Source: Prevotella sp. (GTDB lineage Bacteria; Bacteroidota; Bacteroidia; Bacteroidales; Bacteroidaceae). From it: a stretch of DNA of 48,583 nucleotides. The notes beneath the pieces are model-generated. The model was not told the origin of the DNA. It did no database searches and saw only the letters and a program-made list of their open reading frames with translations. Of this stretch, positions 41,384-48,583 are shown one piece after another. The DNA lies in NCBI GenBank assembly GCA_024684515.1, contig JAIKWS010000095.1:1-48583 (forward strand), given 5' to 3'. How positions within the stretch are numbered: position 1 is the first letter of the stretch; each line of letters starts with the position of its first letter. The translations under genes and the position numbers were made by a program.

Positions 41384-42313
41384 CTATCTTGTCTGCAGCC
41401 ATTGCTCGTAGGCATCGTCCCAGTCCCGCTGGTCTTCTATCCGCCGGAGCACCTCCTGCGAGAGTGCCCTCACGCCATATTTGGCCTTCAGGCGGTCTAT
41501 GTCCTTGGCTGTATATCCGGCAAGCCTCCTGCGCTCCTTGTTCGACAGCCTTTTGTCTGCCTTGTACTCATCCCTGGTCATATAGACCACGCTGTCGACA
41601 CAGAACACGGTATGCTCATGGAATACCTCTCGTGTGCCCATGATATTCATATCCACGTCTCCATCAAACACCACCTGCTTCAGGTTGCCCTGCGGCACAT
41701 AGTCCACACCGCTGTCGTCAAGACGATAGACGGCATCGGCCATTATATTCTTCAGCTTTCCCGAAACCAGCAGTATATTGAACCGAAACATGGTATCAGG
41801 AGCCAGGGCATTGTATTCCATACGCAGCTCCTGCCGGGCACGATTCCTGGTCACCGTACCGGCCAGCTTGCCCTTGGTGAAGACGCTGGTCGATTCACCT
41901 CGCTCGTCGATCGTGTAGTACTTGGGCAACCGTCGTGCCTTCTCCAGAAAGGTGTATGGTTTCAGCTCATAGAAATCCATCATATCGCCACTCTTGTCGG
42001 GATGTACAAGATTTCTCGACACCAGGGTTTGTCCACCGTCGTCGGCTTCCTTGCTGTAGCGCACGTCGATATAGCTGATGCCCTCGCTGACGCGGTAGAG
42101 CTTATGCTGGCGCCCCTTGGTAAACATCGTCCCGTCGTCGATGAAGCGGTAGTAGCCGAACAGACGGACACAGTAGTTCTTCGACTTCTGGTAGTCCACC
42201 TCGTGCAGGTTGATCTCCTTCCATATATCCTCGTCGGCCGACTGTGCTCCGGCATAATGGCAGCAGACAACGCCCATTGCCAGCAATAGCGCATGGCGGA
42301 AATAGTTTATCAT
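41384..42313 (-). CDS. Exported protein of unknown function
   Basis: A 309-residue protein. The start at 42313 (MINYFRHALLLAMGVVCC...GAQS, signal peptide) is chosen because the promoter TACCTTTG at 42350-42343 lies inside the longer 333-codon frame. The mature part is mixed beta/alpha with FFYELKPYTFLEKARRLPKYY-like and LAPDTMFRFNILLVSGKL segments, then a basic, helical C-terminal 70 residues (KRLSNKERRRLAGYTAKDIDRLKAKYG). No family is recognised. It is the first gene of the operon leading to the barrel protein (gap 55) and GH9. Confidence 0.65.
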   Translation of the reverse strand: MINYFRHALLLAMGVVCCHYAGAQSADEDIWKEINLHEVDYQKSKNYCVRLFGYYRFIDDGTMFTKGRQHKLYRVSEGISYIDVRYSKEADDGGQTLVSRNLVHPDKSGDMMDFYELKPYTFLEKARRLPKYYTIDERGESTSVFTKGKLAGTVTRNRARQELRMEYNALAPDTMFRFNILLVSGKLKNIMADAVYRLDDSGVDYVPQGNLKQVVFDGDVDMNIMGTREVFHEHTVFCVDSVVYMTRDEYKADKRLSNKERRRLAGYTAKDIDRLKAKYGVRALSQEVLRRIEDQRDWDDAYEQWLQTR

Positions 42314-42342
42314 ACTCGATGTCTCGTTTTTCAAATCATGTG

Positions 42343-42373
42343 CAAAGGTACAAATAAGTGAGCGAAAATGCAA
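42343..42373 (-). promoter_or_regulatory. Promoter of the GH9-containing operon
   Basis: On the minus strand TTG (42373-42371), 20 bases, TACCTTTG (42350-42343), 30 bases before the start at 42313. Confidence 0.75.
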
Positions 42374-42455
42374 GCAATTCTTCATTTTTCTCAGTCAGAA
42401 TGACGAAAGTCCCCACCCTCTTCTCCCACTTTTGAGTACTTTTTGTGCGTTTTCC

Positions 42456-42486
42456 TTGTCTATTTGCACATTATTTACTACCTTTG
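42456..42486 (+). promoter_or_regulatory. Promoter of iorAB
   Basis: TTG (42456-42458), 20 bases, TACCTTTG (42479-42486), 33 bases before the iorA start. It is divergent from the operon on the other strand, with about 80 bases between the two -33 elements. Confidence 0.75.
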
Positions 42487-42518
42487 CCGGACAATTCGTA
42501 ACTAAAATAGATGTTGAT

Positions 42519-44123
42519 ATGAGAAAACTACTTTTAGGCGACGAGGCCATTGCCCAGGGAGCACTAGATGCCGGGCTGAGTGGCGTGTATGCCTATCCTG
42601 GAACTCCTTCCACGGAAATCACAGAGTATATCCAGCTGTCGCCACTTGCCAGGGAGCGTGCTGTCCACAGCCGCTGGAGCACCAACGAGAAGACGGCTAT
42701 GGAAGAGGCGCTGGGCATGTCGTTCATGGGCAAGCGCGCCCTGGTGTGCATGAAGCACGTGGGCATGAATGTGTGTGCCGATCCTTTTGTGAACAGCGGC
42801 ATGACGGGTGTCAACGGAGGCGTTATCGTGCTCGTGGCCGACGATCCGTCTATGCACTCCTCGCAGGACGAGCAGGACTCGCGGTTCTACGGCAAGTTCG
42901 CCATGGTGCCCATCTTTGAGCCGTCAAACCAGCAGGAGGCCTACGACATGATGGCCCAGGCGTTTGAGTATAGCGAGCGTGTCTGCCTGCCTGTCCTCAT
43001 GCGTGTCACCACCCGCATGGCCCACAGCCGTGCCGTGGTCGAGGTGAAGGCCGAGGCCGACGAGCAGAAGGCGCTGAACTACAACGCTGCCGCACAGAAC
43101 TGGGTGCTGCTGCCTGCCAATGCTCGCAAGCGTAACGACCACGTGACGGCACAGCAGCTGCAGCTGGAGGATGACGCCACCAGGTCGCCATATAACAACT
43201 ATGCGGAGGGCAGCGACCACCGTCTGGGCATCATAGCCAGCGGCATCGGCTACAACTACGTCTGCGAGTGCTTCCCCGATGGGTGTCCCTATCCGCTGCT
43301 GAAGATCTCGCAATACCCGCTGCCGAAGGCCCTGGTACGCCGCATGCTCGACGAGTGCAGCGAGGTGCTCATCGTCGAGGAGGGACAGCCGTTTATCGAG
43401 GATATGGTACGAGGCGTCGCCGACATGAAGAATGTTCATGGCAAGCTCGACGGCTCCCTGCCCCGTACTGGCGAGCTGAACCCCGACGTGGTGAAGAAAG
43501 CGCTAGGCATGGAGAGCGGACAATGCTTCGCTCCCTGCGAGGATGTGGCCCCACGGCCGCCGGCACTCTGCCAGGGCTGTGGCCACCGCGATGTCTATGC
43601 TGCGCTCAACGAGGTGCTGCGCGAGTATGACAACCCCCGCGTGTTTGGCGATATCGGATGCTACACGCTGGGCTTCCTGCCCCCCTATCGTGCCATCCAT
43701 TCGTGTGTCGACATGGGTGCCTCTATCACCATGGCCAAGGGTGCTGCCGATGCCGGACAATGGCCTGCCGTTGCCGTCATCGGCGACTCGACGTTCACGC
43801 ATAGCGGCATGACGGGACTCCTGGATGCCATCAACGAGAATGCCGACATCACCATCATCATCAGCGACAACCTGACAACAGGCATGACGGGAGGCCAGGA
43901 CTCGGCAGGCACCAACAAGTTCGAGGCCATCTGCCGCGGACTGGGACTGAGCGACGAGCACCTGCGAGTGGTCGTTCCCCTGCCCAAGAACATGCAGGAG
44001 ATCACACAGGCCATCCGCGATGAGATCAATTATCACGGCACCAGCGTCATCATCCCGCGTCGTGAGTGCATGCAGACCCTGCAGCGCCACCTGAAACAGA
44101 AGAAGGCACAAGCCAAGTCGTAG
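42519..44123 (+). CDS. iorA: Indolepyruvate:ferredoxin oxidoreductase alpha subunit
   Basis: A 534-residue protein; ATG 42519 (MRKLLLGDEAIAQGALDAG) is downstream of the promoter, so the longer frame from 42432 is not used. The N-terminal 2-oxoacid oxidoreductase domain has YAYPGTPSTEI and NEKTAMEEALGMS. The C-terminal thiamine-diphosphate domain has CQGCGHRDVY, GDIGCYTLGFLPP, and GDSTFTHSGMTGLLDA...NADITIIISDN. The protein ends soon after, without the C-terminal eight-cysteine ferredoxin domain of archaeal IorA, so electrons must leave by another path or a shorter route. With IorB it turns aryl pyruvates from Trp, Phe and Tyr into aryl-acetyl-CoA, reducing ferredoxin. Confidence 0.93.
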   Translation: MRKLLLGDEAIAQGALDAGLSGVYAYPGTPSTEITEYIQLSPLARERAVHSRWSTNEKTAMEEALGMSFMGKRALVCMKHVGMNVCADPFVNSGMTGVNGGVIVLVADDPSMHSSQDEQDSRFYGKFAMVPIFEPSNQQEAYDMMAQAFEYSERVCLPVLMRVTTRMAHSRAVVEVKAEADEQKALNYNAAAQNWVLLPANARKRNDHVTAQQLQLEDDATRSPYNNYAEGSDHRLGIIASGIGYNYVCECFPDGCPYPLLKISQYPLPKALVRRMLDECSEVLIVEEGQPFIEDMVRGVADMKNVHGKLDGSLPRTGELNPDVVKKALGMESGQCFAPCEDVAPRPPALCQGCGHRDVYAALNEVLREYDNPRVFGDIGCYTLGFLPPYRAIHSCVDMGASITMAKGAADAGQWPAVAVIGDSTFTHSGMTGLLDAINENADITIIISDNLTTGMTGGQDSAGTNKFEAICRGLGLSDEHLRVVVPLPKNMQEITQAIRDEINYHGTSVIIPRRECMQTLQRHLKQKKAQAKS

Positions 44124-44145
44124 TTTTTTTATAACAGGAAAGTAC

Positions 44146-44718
44146 ATGAAAGTCGATATTATCCTTTGTGGCGTAGGAGGACAAGGCATCCTCAGCATAG
44201 CCACGATCATTGGCGAGGCCGCCATGAACGAGAACCTATATATCAAGCAGGCTGAGGTGCACGGCATGAGCCAGCGCGGCGGTGATGTGCAGTCCAATCT
44301 GCGCATCTCCTCAGAGCCCATCCACAGCGACCTGATAGCCCGTGGCGGTGCCGACGTCATCATCTCGATGGAGCCCATGGAGGCGCTCCGCTACCTGCCC
44401 TGGCTGAAGAACGACGGCTGGGTGATCACCTCGAGCACTCCCTTCGTGAACATCCCCAACTATCCTGACATGGAGGTCATCAAGGGCGACCTGGAGAAGC
44501 TGCCACATGTCATCAGCATCGATATCGAGCAGATGGCCAAAGACAATGCTGTGCCCCGCTCGGCCAACGTCATCCTGCTGGGTGCCGCACAGAAGGCGCT
44601 GGGACTGGAATACGAGAAGCTCGAGGCTGCCATCCGCAGGGTGTTCGGACGCAAGGGCGACGCCATCGTAGAGGCCAACATCAAAGCCCTCGCGCTGGGA
44701 AAGGCTGCCCAGAAATAA
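44146..44718 (+). CDS. iorB: Indolepyruvate:ferredoxin oxidoreductase beta subunit
   Basis: A 190-residue protein with the gamma-type domain of 2-oxoacid oxidoreductases: CGVGGQGIL at 8-16, HGMSQRGGDVQSNLRIS, and RSANVILLGAA. The length is usual. It starts 22 bases after iorA, and the two are co-transcribed and end at a hairpin terminator. Confidence 0.95.
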   Translation: MKVDIILCGVGGQGILSIATIIGEAAMNENLYIKQAEVHGMSQRGGDVQSNLRISSEPIHSDLIARGGADVIISMEPMEALRYLPWLKNDGWVITSSTPFVNIPNYPDMEVIKGDLEKLPHVISIDIEQMAKDNAVPRSANVILLGAAQKALGLEYEKLEAAIRRVFGRKGDAIVEANIKALALGKAAQK

Positions 44719-44737
44719 GATGCAGAACTGACCATCG

Positions 44738-44772
44738 AATAGGAGGAAAACGAATTCGTTTCCTCCTATTTT
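44738..44772 (+). terminator. Terminator of iorAB
   Basis: AATAGGAGGAAAACGAA pairs with TTCGTTTCCTCCTATT, with one bulged A and almost no loop (EcoRI site at the tip), and runs into TTTT. The near-symmetry makes it usable in both directions. Confidence 0.8.
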
Positions 44773-44891
44773 CATTTCCCCGCCTCTCACACCGTCATTT
44801 CAGCACGCCACCTTTCACACTTCGTGTCTAGTCTGCCTGCTCCCGAAAGGACCCATTCCCCAAAAGGGAGGGCCTGTCTTTGGATCAAAGG

Positions 44892-44932
44892 CATAACCGC
44901 ACGCGGGGAGACGATACCCTGGTGCGGTTATG
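44892..44932. repeat. 11-bp inverted repeat in a gene-free gap
   Basis: CATAACCGCAC (44892-44902) pairs exactly with GTGCGGTTATG (44922-44932) around a 19-base centre. It lies 30 bases downstream of the M15 gene's stop on the minus strand. No T-run follows, so it is not a typical terminator. The rest of 44775-44964 shows no gene. Confidence 0.6.
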
Positions 44933-44964
44933 GTGCGAGAGAAAGAGAGAGTGTGAAGGAGGTG

Positions 44965-45399
44965 TCAGCGGTAGTAGCCGATGCGGACGAAGCGGCGGGG
45001 GGTGCCACAGGGCTTCCACGAGATGTGGAGCCATCCGTTGCCGGTGAGCAGCTGGTCGGTCAGCTCGTGGTGGCGGAGGAAGTCTACGAGCTGCTGGAAC
45101 TGCTGCGGGTCTTTGGGTCGGATGTCGGCAGTCTGTCCCTGCTGGTGCTGTGAGTTGGGCACGCCGCCCACCAGCTGGTTGACGCGGGGGTTGCGATAGC
45201 CGGAGCTGACGAGGATGGGGCCTACCTGCCGGCGGGCGGGCTCGAGGATCATCAGGCAGCCGTAGGTCATGTTCACCACGTGCTCCATGGTGGGGATGTT
45301 GTCTGGATACTTGCCCAGGTTGAGGAACTCGCCGAGCGTGAAATGCGTCGACAGACGGAGGCCGTCGAACTGGATGCTGTTACTTTCTTGTGTTTTCAT
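44965..45399 (-). CDS. M15-family D-Ala-D-Ala carboxypeptidase-like protein
   Basis: A 144-residue protein of the small peptidase M15 type. The zinc site is S-Q-H85-x6-D92 (SQHQQGQTADI) and H125 (GWLHISW), with SSGYRNPRVNQLVGG before it. Such proteins cut peptidoglycan cross-links or stem peptides and are common in phage lysis cassettes and in small Bacteroidales accessory modules. No signal peptide is seen, so export would need a partner. The gene overlaps the two-helix membrane-protein gene by 20 bases, resembling an endolysin-holin pair. Confidence 0.88.
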   Translation of the reverse strand: MKTQESNSIQFDGLRLSTHFTLGEFLNLGKYPDNIPTMEHVVNMTYGCLMILEPARRQVGPILVSSGYRNPRVNQLVGGVPNSQHQQGQTADIRPKDPQQFQQLVDFLRHHELTDQLLTGNGWLHISWKPCGTPRRFVRIGYYR

Positions 45400-45598
45400 G
45401 ATTGTCCTTTTTAATGATACGGATGTACTGGTCGAGTCCGAAGATAGATCCTGCCAGCAGGAACGACTGGGCGACGTAGTAGAGCAGTCCTGCGGCCACG
45501 TCGTCGATGCTGACCACCTGATAGGCCACGAGTGCTATGCTGCTCACGATGAGCAGCACCGCACAGACGTACTGGGAAGATTTGAACTTGTCGGACAT
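45380..45598 (-). CDS. Small two-helix membrane protein, holin-like
   Basis: A 72-residue protein with two hydrophobic segments (about 10-29, YVCAVLLIVSSIALVAYQVV; about 34-54, AAGLLYYVAQSFLLAGSIFGL) and a charged C-terminal tail (RIIKKDNHENTRK). The size and topology are those of small holins, but no family is recognised. It lies between a 28-residue smalltalk-type gene and the M15 peptidase, and overlaps the latter. Confidence 0.65.
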   Translation of the reverse strand: MSDKFKSSQYVCAVLLIVSSIALVAYQVVSIDDVAAGLLYYVAQSFLLAGSIFGLDQYIRIIKKDNHENTRK

Positions 45599-45603
45599 GA
45601 CTT

Positions 45604-45639
45604 GTGAGTGATGAGTGATGAGTTGTGAGTGATGAGTGA
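45604..45639. repeat. Short tandem repeat of GAGTGAT units
   Basis: TGAGTGATGAGTGATGAGT is repeated after a TG insertion. It fills the gap between the 72-residue and the 28-residue genes, and its length may vary by slippage. Confidence 0.75.
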
Positions 45640-45726
45640 CTACAGCTGTGCGCCGCCGAAAGCGCCGAGGATGGCGGTGATGACGTAACTGATGATCTGG
45701 AGGACCAGTTTGACTGTCTTGTTCAT
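45640..45726 (-). CDS. Smalltalk-type micro-protein, 28 residues
   Basis: ATG 45726 to TAG 45640 encodes MNKTVKLVLQIISYVITAI... ending GAFGGAQL: a charged start, one hydrophobic helix and a Gly/Ala end. This agrees with the smalltalk family of about 30-residue Bacteroidales proteins found next to peptidoglycan hydrolases. The function is unknown; a membrane helix that helps or signals to the hydrolase is a guess. It is first in its operon, about 77 bases downstream of a strong promoter. Confidence 0.7.
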   Translation of the reverse strand: MNKTVKLVLQIISYVITAILGAFGGAQL

Positions 45727-45808
45727 AGTGGTGTGTGTGTTTAAAATGTGAATAAATGGTATTAGCTGCGTGTCAGCCAGCGGTTGCCCGCCCTTTCTGA
45801 ACACACTA

Positions 45809-45839
45809 CAAAGGTACGAAAAAAAACTGAGACCACCAA
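45809..45839 (-). promoter_or_regulatory. Promoter of the smalltalk-M15 operon
   Basis: On the minus strand TTG (45839-45837), 20 bases, TACCTTTG (45816-45809). The leader to the first start is about 77 bases. Confidence 0.75.
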
Positions 45840-45938
45840 ATTTTCCGGGCATAAAAAACAGGGCTGGTGATGCCTATCACAACAATCCCCCATGCCCGGG
45901 CATGAGGTATCGTTATTGGCAATAACAGGGAGAGTAGT

Positions 45939-46094
45939 TTAAAAGCCAATGGCTCCTTCACCGTACTCGAATGCGATGAAGGGGATGGTATTCAGTTTGT
46001 CCTTTTGGGGGGTACCCTTCGGAGCATCGTTTGTTGTATCATTCATCATGAACGAGCAGAGATAAACGCCTCCGAATCTATCCACCGTCGTGGT
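45939..46094 (-). pseudogene. In-frame continuation after the amber codon of the 46-kb lipoprotein gene
   Basis: Directly after TAG 46097-46095 the same frame stays open for 51 codons to TAA at 45941-45939. It ends with NTIPFIAFEYGEG, which lines up with the last residues of the paralogue at 15006-17156 (FVHPFIAFTAK). This is most simply the true C-terminus, cut off by a nonsense mutation. Confidence 0.6.
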
Positions 46095-48074
46095 CTAGAG
46101 CTTCTCTGTACTATAGTTATCCTCCCATCTAATACCGGCTGTCCGCAAGCGTTTTCTCAGGCCATCGATTTCATCCATGTGCTTGAATGCCGCATAAGTA
46201 TCCCGGTCTTCATCCCAGCTCAGGCCGAAACTTTTCATGGCTAGTGCCCACTGTCCTAATGAGGGTATAAACCAGTTGCTGAATTTGCCCGAAGCGGCAA
46301 CATCTTGATTGAAGCGACGGGGATAGTCGCCATTGGACAGTTTTTTCGCTATGGGATGGTTGTGGCCCGCTCCGCAGCCATTAGCGAGATGAGCGGTTGC
46401 GGCTCGTCCTGTGTAATCATCCTCATACATGTATTTCATACAGTTTTCATCAACCTCATCATCACCATCGATCCATAGTTCACCGTCCATCATCTCGATG
46501 CCCATGGCGAGTCCGTTATAGTGCGTTGATTGCTCTACATAGTCCTCACCATTGAGTGCGCAGACAATAGACACAGCACCATTGCCGTATTGATTGGCAG
46601 AAGACGTATTCTCATAGAACTTGCCATCAGCACCTATGATTGTACCAATTGCCGGAGCATCGAGGCCCGGTCTGAGCTCGCCGGCTAGTTCGGGACCGAA
46701 TGCCTCGCTGACCTCAGGACCATGATGGCCATTGGTCATTCTGGCATACTCTTCCGGATAGTAATCATAGTAGCGATAGGCGGTAGAGAAGCCATTGCCT
46801 ATGGCTTGCTCAGGACTCAGCTTACGACCGCCATTGAGCTGTTTGCCTGTGGCGTGACGAATCACCCAGTGGTACAGATCATCGACAAAGAAACCATAGT
46901 AATTTTGAGTATTTGACACATCGCTGCAGACATCAACACGACTATCGCTGACGTCATTCTTGATTTTCAGGTAGTCAGCATCGTGCATGTTGGCTTCCTT
47001 GCCTGTGCCGTTTCTGTATTCTGCCTCATTGAGGGTGAGGTTCCAGCTGAACGCAGTCAGCCAGGAGTAGCCTTTGTAGAGCAGGTTGACAGCAGGAGAA
47101 TCGCCTTTGGTCATATATTCTGACAGCGTCTCATAATCCAGGCCTATGGCCTTCTTGACCAGATTGTCTCTACGGCCCAGGTAGTACCACGCTTGCTTCA
47201 CGTGCGACCAGAAATAGCTGTTGTGGTAATCGGCATTCTTACGGCTGAAGTCGCCGAAGATGGGCATGCCGCTGTATCCCCATAGCAAGCCGTCCTGGTG
47301 GTTCCTTAGGTTACTCTCCCACTCATTGCTTCTGAAGATGGCGAAGAGCATCTCGGTAAAGTTCTGCATGTTCTCCTTATCCTCACCGATGCCCGTGGGG
47401 ACATAGTAGTCGTTACCGTTAGAACCTTTATAATGGAAGATATTCTTCGCCGGCAGGCTGTTGACGCATACCCAGTGGCTCTCTTCCTTGCCCTCATAGC
47501 TAAAGGCAGGACGCACGCAGATCCAGTACTCCTGCTTACCGTTCAAGGTGCGCATGACGATGTCACCGAAGCGGTAGTAGGCCTTGACATTGCCGAAGGA
47601 GCCGTTCTCACCCGAGCTGGCGCGATAGACAATCTGCTGCAGGTGGGGTATCTGCTTGATGTCTACATCGACGGTAGCCCACACGTTGCCATCGGCCACA
47701 CGGGTATAGGTGAGGGTGCCCACGTCGGGGTCGTCGTAGGTGTACGAGGGGGTGTTCTCGTCGATGGTGGCACCGGTGAGGTTGGCAAAGCGCTGTGCGG
47801 CCGTCTGCAGGTCGTTGGTCTGCACCACGCGCACCAGGGAGCCGTCGCTATCGGGGTTGCCGATGGTGGGTTCGAAGGTCTGACCTTCATAGTCGGTGGT
47901 GTAGACGTCGCTACCTACCAACTGACTGGCAACCGACCAGAATTTCTCGATCCTGTCTTCCTGTTCCTGCTGTTTCTGTTCGCTGTTCTTGCTGCTGTCG
48001 TTGTTGTTATCGTCGTCATCGCTGCAAGCAGTAAAAGTCGTGCTCATTGCGCACATGAGTGCCAGCATCAGCAC
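46095..48074 (-). CDS. Large lipoprotein of unknown function, copy 2, probably truncated
   Basis: A 659-residue frame, paralogous along its length to the gene at 15006. It has a lipoprotein signal (MCAMSTTFTAC followed by SDDDD), FEPTIGNPDSDGS, VDIKQIPHLQQIVY, YYRFGDIVM, GADGKFYENTSSANQYG, GCGAGHNHP and FSNWFIPSLGQWALAM. Two defects are seen. The end is an in-frame TAG, with 51 further homologous codons behind it. At the start no good ATG precedes the signal: GTG 48074 or ATG 48068 would begin in the middle of the hydrophobic stretch, while upstream codons read IKEAAKKSLWSK, with ATT where a Met might be expected. So it may be a decaying gene, or use unusual start and readthrough. The tail with W-F-IPS-x-GQ resembles DUF1566-like domains. 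Confidence 0.7.
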   Translation of the reverse strand: MLMLALMCAMSTTFTACSDDDDNNNDSSKNSEQKQQEQEDRIEKFWSVASQLVGSDVYTTDYEGQTFEPTIGNPDSDGSLVRVVQTNDLQTAAQRFANLTGATIDENTPSYTYDDPDVGTLTYTRVADGNVWATVDVDIKQIPHLQQIVYRASSGENGSFGNVKAYYRFGDIVMRTLNGKQEYWICVRPAFSYEGKEESHWVCVNSLPAKNIFHYKGSNGNDYYVPTGIGEDKENMQNFTEMLFAIFRSNEWESNLRNHQDGLLWGYSGMPIFGDFSRKNADYHNSYFWSHVKQAWYYLGRRDNLVKKAIGLDYETLSEYMTKGDSPAVNLLYKGYSWLTAFSWNLTLNEAEYRNGTGKEANMHDADYLKIKNDVSDSRVDVCSDVSNTQNYYGFFVDDLYHWVIRHATGKQLNGGRKLSPEQAIGNGFSTAYRYYDYYPEEYARMTNGHHGPEVSEAFGPELAGELRPGLDAPAIGTIIGADGKFYENTSSANQYGNGAVSIVCALNGEDYVEQSTHYNGLAMGIEMMDGELWIDGDDEVDENCMKYMYEDDYTGRAATAHLANGCGAGHNHPIAKKLSNGDYPRRFNQDVAASGKFSNWFIPSLGQWALAMKSFGLSWDEDRDTYAAFKHMDEIDGLRKRLRTAGIRWEDNYSTEKL

Positions 48075-48139
48075 TTTACTCCATAATGATTTCTTTGCTG
48101 CTTCTTTAATAAAGTTATGTAAATAGTCTGTCTAAGGTC

Positions 48140-48583
48140 CTACTCCAGCGGAATCTCCGGATGCTGCACGGCCAGGGGCAGGTCCTTCTGCGAGAGGTAG
48201 AACATGTAGAGGATGACGGGCTTCGTGCCACGGTTCTCGCCGCGGTGGATCGTGTTCACCATCTCCACGACGGCCTCGCCCTCGTGTACCACTTTCTCCT
48301 TGCCGTCCTTTCCGATGATGGTCAGTTCGCCCTGCACCAGCACGCCATAATTCATCACGGGATGGTGGTGCCAGCCCAGTTTCTCACCGGCGGGGAACAC
48401 GTACTTCACCGCCACCAGCTCCGGCCGGCCCTGTAAATAGTCGGGCAGCTCCACGCCGTCCCAGCTCTGGCTGGTGCGAATCAGCTCCTCACTTGTCACC
48501 TGCGGCACGGGATTATCCTCCTGCGCGTAGGCCTGCTCACAAGAACTCAACGACAAACTAACTGTCGTTGCGCCGCAGATAAC
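48140..48583 (-). CDS. Cupin-domain exported protein, N-terminus cut by window edge
   Basis: The frame is open to the last base, and the visible N-terminus (TTVSLSLSSCEQAYAQ) is the end of a signal or lipoprotein signal, so the start lies beyond 48583. The mature part is a single small cupin: GWHHHPVMNYGVLVQGELTIIG gives the first motif (His-x-His cluster) and GEAVVEMVNTIHRGENRG the second, so a metal site is likely. Such periplasmic cupins are usually uncharacterised. It is 65 bases upstream of the lipoprotein gene on the same strand. Confidence 0.85.
   Translation of the reverse strand, partial: VICGATTVSLSLSSCEQAYAQEDNPVPQVTSEELIRTSQSWDGVELPDYLQGRPELVAVKYVFPAGEKLGWHHHPVMNYGVLVQGELTIIGKDGKEKVVHEGEAVVEMVNTIHRGENRGTKPVILYMFYLSQKDLPLAVQHPEIPLE

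Noticed and set aside
42432..42518. Earlier start for iorA
   Set aside because: It overlaps the promoter at 42456-42486 and adds residues not seen in the family.

Overview
The window reads as chromosomal DNA of a Bacteroidales bacterium, most likely Prevotellaceae (Prevotella in the broad sense). The evidence is a fimbrillin/DUF5119/DUF3575 locus, a DUF4954 protein, SNF2 and M16 genes of Bacteroidetes type, lipoproteins with Cys-Ser-Asp-Asp starts, secreted proteins ending in a YDLQGR...GKK tail, a smalltalk-type micro-protein, and repeated use of the Bacteroidetes promoter (TTG, 19-22 bases, TAnnTTTG). I see no rRNA, tRNA, CRISPR array, intact insertion sequence or phage.

Layout. 1-3.5 kb (minus): end of a fimbrial operon (OmpA-like/DUF3575 protein, DUF5119 lipoprotein, fimbrillin-like lipoprotein cut by the window edge). 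3.5-6 kb: about 2.4 kb without an intact gene, holding a duplicated AAGCTT-rich repeat, a decayed DUF4248-type gene, a 22-bp tandem repeat and an inverted array of 11-bp units. 6-13.5 kb: a giant CotH/lamin-tail/beta-helix surface protein, an AraC regulator, a divergent beta-helix secreted protein and a 48-residue peptide gene. 13.5-15 kb: non-coding, dominated by a 657-bp imperfect inverted repeat. 15-21 kb: a large lipoprotein, a PAP2 phosphatase and a secreted family 2 glycoside hydrolase. 21-26.5 kb: a tight operon of HflX, DUF4954 protein, zincin lipoprotein and M24 aminopeptidase, closed by a terminator. 26.6-27.3 kb: a YARHG protein. 27.8-38.7 kb: a glycyl-radical trans-4-hydroxy-L-proline dehydratase (HypD) with its activase, followed closely by an M16 peptidase, a SNF2 helicase and a Sel1-repeat lipoprotein. 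38.7-42.3 kb (minus): an operon of an unknown secreted protein, an outer-membrane barrel-like protein and a GH9 cellulase. 42.5-44.7 kb: indolepyruvate oxidoreductase iorA-iorB, divergent from that operon. 45-45.8 kb (minus): smalltalk micro-protein, two-helix membrane protein and M15 peptidase. 45.9-48.1 kb (minus): a paralogue of the 15-kb lipoprotein, apparently damaged by an amber codon. 48.1-48.6 kb: a cupin protein cut by the window edge.

Taken together this is a polysaccharide- and amino-acid-using anaerobe. GH2, GH9 and CotH/beta-helix proteins act at the surface; HypD and IorAB ferment hydroxyproline and aromatic 2-oxoacids; peptidases feed amino acids in. The least explained material is the structured non-coding DNA (5.3, 13.9, 14.1-14.8 and 27.4-27.7 kb), the operator-like palindrome inside the hypD promoter, the paralogous lipoprotein pair and the very small proteins.
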